A stretch of DNA of 64,000 bases from Emticicia sp. C21 (GTDB lineage Bacteria; Bacteroidota; Bacteroidia; Cytophagales; Spirosomataceae). The notes under the pieces were generated by a model. The model saw nothing but the letters and a program-made list of their open reading frames with translations, searched no databases and was not told the origin of the DNA. This document shows positions 52,650 through 62,371 of this stretch, one piece after another (within the stretch, counting starts at the first letter, position 1; every line of letters begins with the position of its first letter). Where the stretch lies: the NCBI RefSeq assembly GCF_003418935.1, contig NZ_QVMT01000003.1:310001-374000 (forward strand), given 5' to 3'. A program made the translations under genes and the position numbers.

Positions 52650-53339
52650 ATGAAAAAAATCTTACTAATACTATTAGCTACCTGCTATACCATAGCATCC
52701 TCAGCGCAAACACCTGGTAAATGGATTACGCTGTTTGATGGGAAAAGCGCAGATGGCCTTAGAGGCTACAAAATGGATAAATTCCCTGAGGGAGTGTGGG
52801 TTATTAAAGATGGTACACTCCAAACGATTCCGAAAGTAAAAAATGTTGATTTAGTGACTAAAGAACAATTCGGCAATTTCGAATTAGAATTGGAATGGGC
52901 GGTTGATACTGCCGCTAATTCAGGTATATTCTTCCATTTGCAGGAAGATAAGGCCATGGTTTCTAACAATGGCAATAGCCCGAACTGGCTGGATAATTTT
53001 GAGATTCAAATATTGGATGATAAGTATTTCAACGATACAGCAGCCGTTCGTTCAGCAGGGTCATTATATGATTTAATCAGACCGGTTAACAAGAAACTGA
53101 TGCCCATTGGTCAATTCAATAAGGCACGGTTGATACAAAAAGACGGTCACGTAGAATATTGGCTGAATGGTGCCAAAGTACTGGATTTTGAAATAGGTAG
53201 TCAGGCAGTGAGAGAGCTGCTTATCAGAAGTAAGTATAGCAAGAATCCTCGTTTCCAAGCCTATAAAGAGGGGCATATTATGTTGCAGCATCATGGACAG
53301 CGGGTGTATTTTAAGAATGTGCGGGTGAGGAGGATATAG
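52650..53339 (+). CDS. DUF1080 family protein, second copy
   Basis: 229 residues with a signal peptide (LLILLATCYTIASSAQ). The DUF1080 fold is marked by GKWITLFDGKSADGLRGYKM, GVWVIKDGTLQTIP, the NSGIFFHLQ strand and the C-terminal HHGQRVYFKNVRVRRI. It differs a good deal from the copy at 47522 (the N-terminal halves are hard to align), so the two are distant paralogues with perhaps different substrates. It closes the cluster. The next gene is convergent. Confidence 0.82.
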   Translation: MKKILLILLATCYTIASSAQTPGKWITLFDGKSADGLRGYKMDKFPEGVWVIKDGTLQTIPKVKNVDLVTKEQFGNFELELEWAVDTAANSGIFFHLQEDKAMVSNNGNSPNWLDNFEIQILDDKYFNDTAAVRSAGSLYDLIRPVNKKLMPIGQFNKARLIQKDGHVEYWLNGAKVLDFEIGSQAVRELLIRSKYSKNPRFQAYKEGHIMLQHHGQRVYFKNVRVRRI

Positions 53340-53431
53340 AAATTTCAGATAGAAAATTGTGTTATTAGTTTTAAAATATGCAAATAGGTCAGGTGCCAAT
53401 CTGACCTATTTTATTGAGTTGTTAAGTTTAA

Positions 53432-53908
53432 CTATTTTGACATCAACTGATATTCCCAATTTCTTAAATCCTGTTGCCAATATTCACGGTTATTACTAAA
53501 GTACGTATACGGAATAGCAGGATTATCGGTGTTGCCAAAGTAAAGATTGTAGCCTTCCATATTGACTTCATTTTTATTTAATTCCACATCAAAATAAAAC
53601 GGCTCTACCCATTGTTCGGTTGTATCTCCTTTGCCCCAAATCATTACTCCGTTGATTGACAATCTTTCTTCATAAAGATGGAAATCTTCAATTAAAGCAT
53701 CATCCATCCATTTGCCAGATTTAGTACCCCAGTGATAAGATTCATTTAATAATTGCTCTAAAATGCCAGCCAGAATAAATGAGGCATCACCAAAAATAGC
53801 ATTGTAGTAATAATCAGGATAGGTGCTCTTTTTTAAAGAATGAAGTGTTTTAAGAGTCTCATTCAGTTCTGAACTTAATATTTTCTTTAGTTCATGTGTG
53901 GTTTTCAT
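53432..53908 (-). CDS. Hypothetical soluble protein
   Basis: 158 residues, no signal peptide and no membrane segment. The sequence is mostly helical at the N-terminus (TTHELKKILSSELNETLKTLHSL) and beta-rich later (WVEPFYFDVELNKNEVNMEGYNLYFGN, rich in Tyr and Trp). I recognise no family with confidence. Size and folding pattern are like small immunity proteins of bacterial toxin systems, but no toxin gene lies beside it. The gene stands between the DUF1080 cluster and the protease unit and is convergent with the former. Confidence 0.5.
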   Translation of the reverse strand: MKTTHELKKILSSELNETLKTLHSLKKSTYPDYYYNAIFGDASFILAGILEQLLNESYHWGTKSGKWMDDALIEDFHLYEERLSINGVMIWGKGDTTEQWVEPFYFDVELNKNEVNMEGYNLYFGNTDNPAIPYTYFSNNREYWQQDLRNWEYQLMSK

Positions 53909-54117
53909 TTTGATTATCGCTTAAAAATGATTCTGAAAGTTAAACTTCTTCATTTTTTGTTGTCGAAAACAAATTGACTATAGTCTTTTTTGCTATATCT
54001 CATTTGCACATAGTACTGTACGTATACCCTTCAGAGATAGAACATATCAATAAATTTAGCGGTATCATTAAACAATTTTTCTTAAAAGGAACCGAATAAT
54101 AAAAATGTTCGTATCCC

Positions 54118-54149
54118 TTTGATTTACTTGTTTTCGCTAAATATATTTG
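54118..54149 (+). promoter_or_regulatory. Promoter of the two-gene protease unit
   Basis: TTTG at 54118-54121, a 20-base gap and TATATTTG at 54142-54149 match the sigma-A pattern exactly. Transcription would start about 23 bases before the ATG at 54179. Confidence 0.7.
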
Positions 54150-54178
54150 ATTGAACACTGCATTTAATCAAAAACATT

Positions 54179-55687
54179 ATGAACGCTACCGATATTCTTA
54201 TTGTGGTCTCAATTCATCTTTTTGTATTGAGTATCATCAACGAAAAGTTTACCAGTTTTCTTAAACTCAATTTACAAAGTTTATATGAAAATGATAGAGA
54301 TTTCTGGATTATAAAGGTTATTATCTGGCGTTCGTCAAAACGCAGAAAATTCAGAAAATTTCTTAGAAGAAATTTAAAGAATTTCAGAAATCATGAAGCA
54401 GATGATGGAAAAGAGAAGCTTAGAGAGAGGGGTGTAATTAATCTTACTATTTTTTGTGGAATAGTAACTGCCGCGTTCGCCGGAGCAGATTTATTCCATT
54501 TACTGAAAAATGCTGATAATGAACAAGCTATTGTTCTGCTTGACTGGACAGGTTTTCTTAATAAACTTCATTGGAATTGGCGGGCACCCTGGGAAATCCT
54601 AGGTCCGATAGGGAATGCGATTTCTAAGCATAGTTTTGGGATTATTTTTTCCGGTTTGTTTCTTAGTCTCGGCTCAAAATTCTGGCACGATCTGCTTGAT
54701 ATGCTATTTGAAGCCAAACGTCTTCGGAGTAAACTAAACAACAATGAGGTTTTTGAAAGCAGAAGTATGGCAGAAGTAGAAGAGTTCATCAATGCCGATA
54801 TTGCGCAATTAGCTACTCAACAACTTTCAGTTAAGTATAATAAGAAAGAAAACGTACTTTATATAGGGCCTGCTTTAAGAAGAATAGACGGAATTTCGCA
54901 GGAAGTATTACTAATCTATTTAACAGATGACGACGATAGCCAGATAGCCAGGCAAGAGAGAGTTTTACTACCAAGTGGGCGTGTAATAAACATTAAAACT
55001 ATGATTGTGAAAGGGCTTACAAGACCTAAAGCAAGTACTGCCATAGAAGAGCATCTGAGACAAGCAGATATACCTGATATATTTGGCACAGCTTGTTGTA
55101 TTCTGACACCCAAACTTTTTAATACCAGAGTCAGGTTCTTATTGACATGTAATCATCTTTTTACACAGAAAGCAATAGTGAATCAAGGCGGGTGGATTGA
55201 GAATCCTGAGGTAGATGTTTTACTTGGGGATGAAAATATAGGTAAGTGGAGTTATGGGGTGTTAGATAAGGATTTTGATATGGCACTAGTTGAGCTAAAT
55301 GAAGGTATTGAAATTGTGGGCCCTAACCTGACGAGCAAATCACGCCAAATCGGAGGTAATGATGTAAATACCAAGGTAATAATGCTTGGTGCTAATAGCA
55401 AAGAAAAAACAGGGTTTATTAAGGGAGTGTTGAGGCAAAATCTGAGAATAGAGTATAACGATAAAACTCATGAGATTGGAGAACTGATAGAAATTGCGAA
55501 TAGTACATCAGAAAATCATAATTCAATTTCTGACGAGGGAGATTCGGGTGCTATAATATATGATGCAAAAGACCGCACACCTCTTGGAATGGTCATCGCA
55601 TTTAATAATCGGTTCACCTATGCTATTTCAATGCATAAAATATTAAAAGAGTTAGAAATGAATGTTTTACCTACAAACCTTGCTTGA
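54179..55687 (+). CDS. Membrane-anchored trypsin-like serine protease
   Basis: 502 residues. Three hydrophobic segments lie at about 4-21, 88-108 and 151-168, separated by a very basic loop (RSSKRRKFRKFLRR) that should be cytoplasmic. After a charged region (about 175-290) comes a trypsin-fold domain from about residue 300 with a complete triad in the right order: His326 (LLTCNHLF), Asp367 (KDFDMALVEL) and Ser456 (GDSGAII). It follows the chymotrypsin pattern seen in viral and bacterial S1/Trypsin_2 domains, without the disulphides of animal enzymes. The membrane part is unlike any I know. It is followed one base later by a large exported protein, so the two form a unit with their own promoter and terminator. 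Confidence 0.65.
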   Translation: MNATDILIVVSIHLFVLSIINEKFTSFLKLNLQSLYENDRDFWIIKVIIWRSSKRRKFRKFLRRNLKNFRNHEADDGKEKLRERGVINLTIFCGIVTAAFAGADLFHLLKNADNEQAIVLLDWTGFLNKLHWNWRAPWEILGPIGNAISKHSFGIIFSGLFLSLGSKFWHDLLDMLFEAKRLRSKLNNNEVFESRSMAEVEEFINADIAQLATQQLSVKYNKKENVLYIGPALRRIDGISQEVLLIYLTDDDDSQIARQERVLLPSGRVINIKTMIVKGLTRPKASTAIEEHLRQADIPDIFGTACCILTPKLFNTRVRFLLTCNHLFTQKAIVNQGGWIENPEVDVLLGDENIGKWSYGVLDKDFDMALVELNEGIEIVGPNLTSKSRQIGGNDVNTKVIMLGANSKEKTGFIKGVLRQNLRIEYNDKTHEIGELIEIANSTSENHNSISDEGDSGAIIYDAKDRTPLGMVIAFNNRFTYAISMHKILKELEMNVLPTNLA

Positions 55688-55688
55688 C

Positions 55689-57893
55689 ATGAACGCATCC
55701 AGAATTTTCCTTACTTTAGTATTAGTGCTGTTTACACAGATGGCTTTTTCGTTACCACAAATTCTAGATTTAAATAAGAACGACAGTATTGCAATTAATC
55801 CGGCAAATGGAACCTTTAACTTAACTTGCAGAAACTTCAATAAAAACAATTTTGATGAATTACGCTTTTTTACGGAAGATGGCATAAGTACGAAAATCAG
55901 TGCTCAGGATGTTGGAACATTAAGCAACGGGAATACCGATTTCACGATTGAGATAAGAGATAACAGGATAATTGTATTGAATAAATTTATCAGAAATCCA
56001 ATTGCATCAGTAAGAGTATTAACAAAGGATTTAAACCCTGTTGTTGTTGTCCCTCCAGCACCAGCTGCAAAAATTAATCTAAGTGGTTTTCCGCTAAATG
56101 ATGCTATTATTATCAGTAAAGTAGGCTTGGCCGAGTATAGAGAAGAACTAATAAGCAATTATGGAAACGATGTTTTGGGTAATAGTTGGTTAGCATCAGT
56201 AAATATTAAGAAGGCTGCTGATAGTAAAAGTACTCAGCCAGGTGCTACTTCTTCTTCCGCAATTGATGCCAAAGCTTTAGATGCTTTGGCAAGACTTATT
56301 GCAACTAGATTTAAACAGGAGTTAACTATAGCATATCTGAATAAATTTAAAAAATTTATTGAAGATAAGACCGCTCATTATAGTGTGGATGCGCTTTTAC
56401 CCTTAACTTATGAAATGCTTCTGCAAATTGATAAAGATGGCGTTGCTTTTAATTCTTATTTACCTACCCTAAGAGATGCTTTCCATCAGGATTTTCAGGC
56501 ATTGCCCGAAAATTCAATAACGTTTCTCACTTCACTACAGCAAAAAGGCCGTCTGGCAGGAGTTAACGATAACCTATATGTGGGGTCGCTGGCCAGCCTC
56601 CATATTTTTAAAGAATTCTACAGAAAGAAAAAGCCTGTGCAGGTATTAGGTGCATTTGATAAGCCGGATTATTTGATTAAAAGCCCGGATAATGACGTAA
56701 GAAGAGCTTTATTCAGTTTGTCTATTCTGTCAAGAAGCCTTCAGACTAACGAAACAGAATGGGTGGGAAAAACAGATGCTTTGGCTGCCATTAAAGACGA
56801 AAATGTCTTTAAGCTCTTTATGGGGTTAATGATGGAGAAAGAAAAACAGGAGTTAGTAAATATACAATACACTGGTATAAATTTGTATACCAGATTGGAA
56901 AACCTGGCAGGTTCGGCAGATAAAATTGCAGAGACACAAAAACAAATAGGGGTACTGATAAATAATTTTTCAGAATTAATTACTGAAATTAAATCTTTAA
57001 AAAGCGAAACAGATAAAGCTAAAATGGAAAGTTTTAGCACGGTTTATTCTATAGTTAATCATACAATTAATTCAACGGCTGTAGCATTGGATATTCTTAA
57101 TATCTGGGGAGTAGCAAGTGCAGGTAGCAATAATTTTAGAAAAGATATTCTGCCCATTGCAAAAGCCTCTGCCAATCTTGTAAAGGCCGTATATGACAAA
57201 GAATATGGTACTGCGCTTAGTCATGGTTTATTTATTTATGGAAAACTTGATGCTTCAACCTGCGCTGAAGCAGATGAAAATAGTGCCTGTAAAACCAGAA
57301 AAAAAATACTCGATTATGGAATGTTTATGTACAATGTAGTTACTGCTGAAAATAGTGCTGACTTAGAAAAAGTTCTGGATGCAGTTATTTTACCAGTTGG
57401 TAGCTATGCGGTAAAACGCAATAGTAATTTTAATGTATCTTTGAATGCCTATGGCGGCGCATTTTTAGGATGGGAGACCATTTCGATTTCAGAAAATAAC
57501 AAACCTATTCGCAAACAAAGAGGAACTATCGCTCCCTCAGCGCCTATTGGTATTTACTTTGGTTGGGGAGGTAAAGTAAAGCAACAGCTTACTGGCCATT
57601 CATTTGGTATTTTTGTTCCTGTTATTGATTTGGGTTCTCCATTTGCTTTCCGGCTAAAGGATTCAGAAACGGAAACTTTGCCTGAATTTAACTTGAATAA
57701 TGTAATTGCTCCGGGTATATTTTTTAGTTGGGGGATAAAAAAATCACCACTTTCAGTCGCATTTGGGGCGCAGAAATCTCCTGAATTAAGAGGCTTTAAA
57801 GACGAAAAGGCTGATTTAGGATATTTGAACGCCTGGCGATTTGGTTTCAAAATAGCGGTGGATATTCCGCTTTTTAATATTATAACCCGATAG
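55689..57893 (+). CDS. Large exported protein paired with the protease
   Basis: 734 residues from the ATG at 55689, which opens a signal peptide (MNASRIFLTLVLVLFTQMAFS); the open frame extends upstream into the protease gene but this start is the only convincing one. Residues about 100-500 are mostly helical and charged, with heptad-like stretches (KIAETQKQIGVLINNFSELI). The last 150 residues are beta-rich with repeated Gly-aromatic strands (SLNAYGGAFLGWETI, IGIYFGWGGKV, GIFFSWGIKKSPLSVAFG), like the end of an outer-membrane barrel. No family is recognised. It could be the substrate, partner or anchor of the protease. Confidence 0.55.
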   Translation: MNASRIFLTLVLVLFTQMAFSLPQILDLNKNDSIAINPANGTFNLTCRNFNKNNFDELRFFTEDGISTKISAQDVGTLSNGNTDFTIEIRDNRIIVLNKFIRNPIASVRVLTKDLNPVVVVPPAPAAKINLSGFPLNDAIIISKVGLAEYREELISNYGNDVLGNSWLASVNIKKAADSKSTQPGATSSSAIDAKALDALARLIATRFKQELTIAYLNKFKKFIEDKTAHYSVDALLPLTYEMLLQIDKDGVAFNSYLPTLRDAFHQDFQALPENSITFLTSLQQKGRLAGVNDNLYVGSLASLHIFKEFYRKKKPVQVLGAFDKPDYLIKSPDNDVRRALFSLSILSRSLQTNETEWVGKTDALAAIKDENVFKLFMGLMMEKEKQELVNIQYTGINLYTRLENLAGSADKIAETQKQIGVLINNFSELITEIKSLKSETDKAKMESFSTVYSIVNHTINSTAVALDILNIWGVASAGSNNFRKDILPIAKASANLVKAVYDKEYGTALSHGLFIYGKLDASTCAEADENSACKTRKKILDYGMFMYNVVTAENSADLEKVLDAVILPVGSYAVKRNSNFNVSLNAYGGAFLGWETISISENNKPIRKQRGTIAPSAPIGIYFGWGGKVKQQLTGHSFGIFVPVIDLGSPFAFRLKDSETETLPEFNLNNVIAPGIFFSWGIKKSPLSVAFGAQKSPELRGFKDEKADLGYLNAWRFGFKIAVDIPLFNIITR

Positions 57894-57911
57894 TTTGTAG
57901 AGAATTGTAAT

Positions 57912-57969
57912 AACAAACCTGTTTAGTGAGTATTTGCTTTGCAATAAACTCAAACAGGTTTGTTTTTTT
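57912..57969 (+). terminator. Strong terminator of the protease unit
   Basis: A 13-bp perfect stem (AACAAACCTGTTT and its complement) with an inner hairpin is followed by seven T. It ends the two-gene unit and lies in the spacer before the convergent mnmE stop. Confidence 0.8.
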
Positions 57970-57974
57970 CTTGA

Positions 57975-59345
57975 TTACTTTCCAATACAAAACTTACTAA
58001 AGATATTTGCTAGCAAATCATCTGTAGTAATTTGACCTGTTATTTCTCCTAAGTGATACAACGACAAACGAATATCCTGCGCAAGAAAATCTCCGGTGAT
58101 GCCGAGGCTTAGGCCATTCAGTACCTCTCCTAAGGCATTGTGGGCTTTTACAAGGTGTTCGTAGTGGCGTAGGTTGGTGAGCATCGTGTCTGATTGCTTC
58201 TTTATCTTCGCTTTGGCAACTATGGCACTTTGCAGGTCTTCGATGCCTATGTTGTTTTTGGCTGAAATGTGTATAGCAGAAATAGGAGTGGAAGCTGCCT
58301 CTGCTGAATTGAAAGCAACTGCCAAATCAATCTTATTCCTAACCCATATCACCTCCTTATCTTTCACCATTTCTTTAAAAGTATCAGCCAGAAACAACCG
58401 ATCAACCTCATTTTCAAACAATAGTATCACAATTTCAGCCTTTTCCATTGCCTGTTTTGAACGCTCTATGCCGATGGTTTCTACTACATCTTTGGTTTCG
58501 CGGATCCCTGCAGTATCGATAATTCGGAATTTGATGCCGCCGATGAAAAGAATGTCTTCGATTACATCACGGGTCGTGCCCGCAATATCGGTGACGATGG
58601 CTTTGTCTTCGTTTAGCAGGATATTGAGCAAAGTAGATTTTCCGGCATTTGGTGGACCAATAATCGCTACCGGAATACCTTCCTTAATCACATTGCCTGC
58701 ATCAAAAGAGTCTATTAATTTTTTCAGAAAATTCTGAATTTTCAATATTAATTGTCTTAAATCGTCTCGTCCGGCGAATTCTACGTCTTCTTCGCCAAAA
58801 TCAAGTTCTAGTTCTACCAATGAAGCAAAGTGTACTAACTCTTCACGCAAGGCTTTTAATTGGGTCGAGAATCCACCGCGCATCTGGTTTAAGGCGGTTT
58901 TGTGGGCGGCCTCTGAGTCGGCAGCTATGAGGTCAGCTACGGCTTCGGCTTGCACCAGGTCGAACTGTCCATTCAGGAAAGCTCTTTGGGTAAACTCACC
59001 CGGCTTAGCCATCTGGCAACCGTTCTGGATGAGTAACTTGAGGATGTATTTAATGATATAGTCGCTGCCATGACATGAGATTTCTATTACATCTTCTTTG
59101 GTAAAGCTACGCGGTGTTTTAAAGACAGATAGCAGAACCTCATCAATAATTTTTCCTTCCGGGTTATCAGTATAGTCTCTGATGGTACCAAAATGAATGG
59201 TATGCGATTCAACTTGGGTTAAATCCTTGCCCTTAAAAATCTTGTTAACGATTGCAAAGGTCTTTTCGCCTGATACCCGGATTACTCCGATAGCCCCCAC
59301 GCCTTGTGGTGTGGCTAAGGCACAGATTGTGTCTAACTGAACCAT
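57975..59345 (-). CDS. mnmE: tRNA modification GTPase MnmE
   Basis: A cytoplasmic enzyme of 456 residues that, with MnmG, builds the cmnm5 group on U34 of several tRNAs. The start at 59345 (MVQLDTICALATPQG) is chosen because the family begins with this tetrahydrofolate-binding strand. An N-terminal THF domain, a helical domain and an inserted G domain follow: GPPNAGKSTLLN near residue 230, DIAGTTRD, DTAGIRE and NKID. The C-terminal FCIGK with its catalytic cysteine is intact. The gene is convergent with the protease unit. Confidence 0.94.
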   Translation of the reverse strand: MVQLDTICALATPQGVGAIGVIRVSGEKTFAIVNKIFKGKDLTQVESHTIHFGTIRDYTDNPEGKIIDEVLLSVFKTPRSFTKEDVIEISCHGSDYIIKYILKLLIQNGCQMAKPGEFTQRAFLNGQFDLVQAEAVADLIAADSEAAHKTALNQMRGGFSTQLKALREELVHFASLVELELDFGEEDVEFAGRDDLRQLILKIQNFLKKLIDSFDAGNVIKEGIPVAIIGPPNAGKSTLLNILLNEDKAIVTDIAGTTRDVIEDILFIGGIKFRIIDTAGIRETKDVVETIGIERSKQAMEKAEIVILLFENEVDRLFLADTFKEMVKDKEVIWVRNKIDLAVAFNSAEAASTPISAIHISAKNNIGIEDLQSAIVAKAKIKKQSDTMLTNLRHYEHLVKAHNALGEVLNGLSLGITGDFLAQDIRLSLYHLGEITGQITTDDLLANIFSKFCIGK

Positions 59346-59428
59346 TTTTTTTGTTTGAAAACAGACCATTTAATCATATATGTAGAGTAAATTGGCCTGA
59401 TTTCAAGGAAATTTGATTTAAATTTATT

Positions 59429-59436
59429 TATTTTTG
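59429..59436 (+). promoter_or_regulatory. Promoter -7 box of the large propeller gene
   Basis: TATTTTTG fits TAnnTTTG; the TTTG at 59412-59415 is only 13 bases upstream, too close for a standard -33 box. The leader would be about 73 bases. Confidence 0.35.
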
Positions 59437-59515
59437 CAAATCTACCTTTAAACTTTCGGTCTTAAAAGTAGTTAATGCTGTTGGCGCCCCTATAAAAGAA
59501 TTACGTTGCTTTCTT

Positions 59516-62233
59516 ATGATAAAAACTAAGTACCTGTGGTATCTCAATGCCTTTCTGGCATTGATAGCACTGTATATAGCTTACCGCATCTGGTTTGCTC
59601 CCCGAAGAGACGCCTGGAATTATATTCCTGACAACGCTTTTCTGGTGGTCGAAAGTTCGCAAATTCAACGTTCGCTTTTCAATGAAAAGGGTGTTGACTC
59701 TACACAATTAGCCGATATTCCGTTTTTTTACGATGCCCTGCAACCACTCAAACTCATTGCCCAAAGCATTGATGATTCTATAACAGCTAAGAAATTTTTA
59801 TCCAGAAAAAGAATTACCTATTCGCTCCATCGTGAAACCAAAAAGAACCTTGAATACATCATTTATATTCCAACAAATTCTTTTGGTGATGCTAGTTTTC
59901 TCAATAAAATATCTACTCCTGACCCAAGTAAAAGAAAAGCCTACGGGCGCACCTATAAGGGTATCAGATTGGAGGAACTCTATACATCTACTAATAAATT
60001 ACTCTTTAACTTTCTGGTTTATGACGATTTTCTGATTTGCACTGGCTCAAAGGTTTTGCTGGAAGAAGTGGTAAACCGGATTAAATCGGGTACACCACTT
60101 GAAGGGATGCCTTTTAAAGAAAGTCGTCGGGGTATAGCCCATATTTATTTCAAGAGTCGGAATCTGCAGGATGTGGCTGATATTCTGCCTTCGCAGTTAT
60201 CGCCTAATCTGATTGAGTTTTTTAGTGATATTACGCCCCGAAACCCTGATATTGTTTTTGAGAAGCCTAAAATGCCTAATACGGTTTCAGCCTATATTTA
60301 TTCACAAGGCACTAATACGATACCATTTTTAGGAATTTTCGGTCAGCAGATGCCACAGCCTTTTACCTGTACTGACCTGATTCCCGAAAATACTGCTATT
60401 ACTTTCCGCATCAGTTTTAAGAATAAGACCAAACTGGCGCAGGATTATAATAATTATTTCAGAGGAAACGAGCAGACACTTTTAAACGAGCGGGATAGTC
60501 TGAATCGTTTTCTGGGAATTAATCTGACTAGCCTCTATACCATCTTAAAAAATGAGGTAGTATTGTGTGAAATGGAAACTTCAACCGATGAACCTGCGAA
60601 GAAAATCTTGCTGATAAAGACCGAAGACCCTGCTGAGGCGCTGAATATGTTTGATGATCTGGCTGATAATGCCGGCAAACTCTCTTCATATTTTAAGCCT
60701 AAGCCTTTCAGTTATCTGAATAACTATGTGCGCAATATTCAGATAAGTCAGTTGCCTGCCTTGTTGTTTGGGTCTATTTTCAGAGGTTTTGCCGATTGTT
60801 ATTATACTCAGATTGGCGATTACATGATTTTATCGAGCGATGATGATGCCATGAGGGAGTATCTGAATAGCCTGAATTTTGGGCAGACCTGGGCAAAGTC
60901 AAATGTGTATACTGATTTTGTGAAAAAATTACGCCCTCAGGCACAGGTTACGGCTATCATTAGTCCACAAAGAATCTGGAATAACCTATATTATTCATTA
61001 CCTCAGAAATGGCGCAGTACTACGAGCAAACACGAGCAAAGAGCCAAAGCCTTGCGTTTTGTGGCCGTTGAAAACTTCGTGATTAACAATACTTTCGGTA
61101 CAAAACTGCTGATAGAAAAGATTCCTCAGACGCAGAAAGAAGTACTGGTCAATCGTTTCTTTTTGCAGGATAGCCTGAGCACCACCACACCGTTTGCAGG
61201 CAAGCCTTTTATTATCAAAAACGCCTATAATACCTCAGAAGAGATTCTGCTCCAAAGAGAAGATCATCAGGCAGTCTTATTGAGTAATGCAGCAAAGGAG
61301 ATTAATAAGATTCCACTAAGTCAACCGCTGACAAGTGCTTATTTATTGCCGACTGATTATTTCCAGAATGGTACTTTACATTATCTGGCTACAACGGCTG
61401 ATAAACTCCTGTTTTTTACAAGAGAGAATCCTACGGGTTTGGTGGCCAATTATGCCGATATTAATTTTAGTGGGTCAATAAGAGCAGTAGCTGCCAGTGA
61501 AACAAAAATCTATGTGGCGGATGATGGTGGGAATGTCTATTTAATTGATGAAGAAACACAGAAGATTAACCGCATCAGAACCGGGGTACACCTAACAGAT
61601 ATTATGCGGATTAGTCCCGTCAAGTTTAAGAATAATACCTATCTTGCTATACTGCAAAAAGATGGGACACTCAATGTGATTTATGAGGATGGACCTTTCT
61701 TGAAAGGTTTCCCGAAAGTGCCTTTATCTGCACGTCCTGTAGAGATGATAGTTGAGGAGGGGAGAGGAACCAACTCTATTATCACGTTGATTTCGGAAAC
61801 CGGAGAAATCAAGAAAGTGGATATGAATGGTAATTCGTTGAGCGAGGAAAATATTCAATTAGAACGCCCGAATAAAGCCACTGTTTTTGAAGTGATTTTC
61901 GACCAGAATCATAAAGACTGGCTCATTGCCCGCCGGACACCTACGTCTCTACTTATCATGAATAAGTTGGGTAGCTCAGTCATTGAAATTGGTAGTACAA
62001 ACTTCATGAAATCGCAATTACGTTATTTTGATTTAGGTAATGACCTCCGCTTTGTAGGCATCTTCGATGGAAAGAATAATACCTTATTCGACCTGAAAGG
62101 CAGAATGTTAGGCGATAAACCGCTGCCTGCTACAGCTTTGCCAGCCATATCATATTCAGAGGCGTATAACAAACTCTTTATTTATAATGCTAACAAGGCA
62201 AGATTTGAGGTTTGGTCAGTAAAGTTGAAATAA
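59516..62233 (+). CDS. Membrane-anchored propeller protein (DUF3352-like N-terminus)
   Basis: 905 residues. One N-terminal membrane segment (YLWYLNAFLALIALYIAYRIWF) anchors a large periplasmic or surface part. Residues about 40-560 resemble the DUF3352 type (PDNAFLVVESSQIQRSLF, TFRISFKNKTKLAQDY), and the last 300 residues (AASETKIYVADDGGNVYLID, NNTYLAILQKDGTLNVIYEDG) read as propeller blades. Proteins of this form are conserved in Cytophagales, often beside mnmE or with unknown function. No enzymatic motif stands out. It is divergent from mnmE, with a promoter in the spacer. Confidence 0.6.
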   Translation: MIKTKYLWYLNAFLALIALYIAYRIWFAPRRDAWNYIPDNAFLVVESSQIQRSLFNEKGVDSTQLADIPFFYDALQPLKLIAQSIDDSITAKKFLSRKRITYSLHRETKKNLEYIIYIPTNSFGDASFLNKISTPDPSKRKAYGRTYKGIRLEELYTSTNKLLFNFLVYDDFLICTGSKVLLEEVVNRIKSGTPLEGMPFKESRRGIAHIYFKSRNLQDVADILPSQLSPNLIEFFSDITPRNPDIVFEKPKMPNTVSAYIYSQGTNTIPFLGIFGQQMPQPFTCTDLIPENTAITFRISFKNKTKLAQDYNNYFRGNEQTLLNERDSLNRFLGINLTSLYTILKNEVVLCEMETSTDEPAKKILLIKTEDPAEALNMFDDLADNAGKLSSYFKPKPFSYLNNYVRNIQISQLPALLFGSIFRGFADCYYTQIGDYMILSSDDDAMREYLNSLNFGQTWAKSNVYTDFVKKLRPQAQVTAIISPQRIWNNLYYSLPQKWRSTTSKHEQRAKALRFVAVENFVINNTFGTKLLIEKIPQTQKEVLVNRFFLQDSLSTTTPFAGKPFIIKNAYNTSEEILLQREDHQAVLLSNAAKEINKIPLSQPLTSAYLLPTDYFQNGTLHYLATTADKLLFFTRENPTGLVANYADINFSGSIRAVAASETKIYVADDGGNVYLIDEETQKINRIRTGVHLTDIMRISPVKFKNNTYLAILQKDGTLNVIYEDGPFLKGFPKVPLSARPVEMIVEEGRGTNSIITLISETGEIKKVDMNGNSLSEENIQLERPNKATVFEVIFDQNHKDWLIARRTPTSLLIMNKLGSSVIEIGSTNFMKSQLRYFDLGNDLRFVGIFDGKNNTLFDLKGRMLGDKPLPATALPAISYSEAYNKLFIYNANKARFEVWSVKLK

Positions 62234-62371
62234 TAGGTAAACAGCAATTGTGCGGATGAGTGAGCCCGCGGAAATAAATATACCATATTTAAGTTGACAA
62301 GAATTGTACTTTGACTATTCCATTCAGAGATTTTGACTAAAGAAACGATTAACCCAAGTTATAAAAAAAGC

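Noticed and set aside
62333-62371. In-frame TTG start for the STAND protein, adding 13 residues
   Set aside because: The ATG at 62372 is nearer to the conserved start of the nuclease domain and there is no promoter support for the longer form; it is not excluded.
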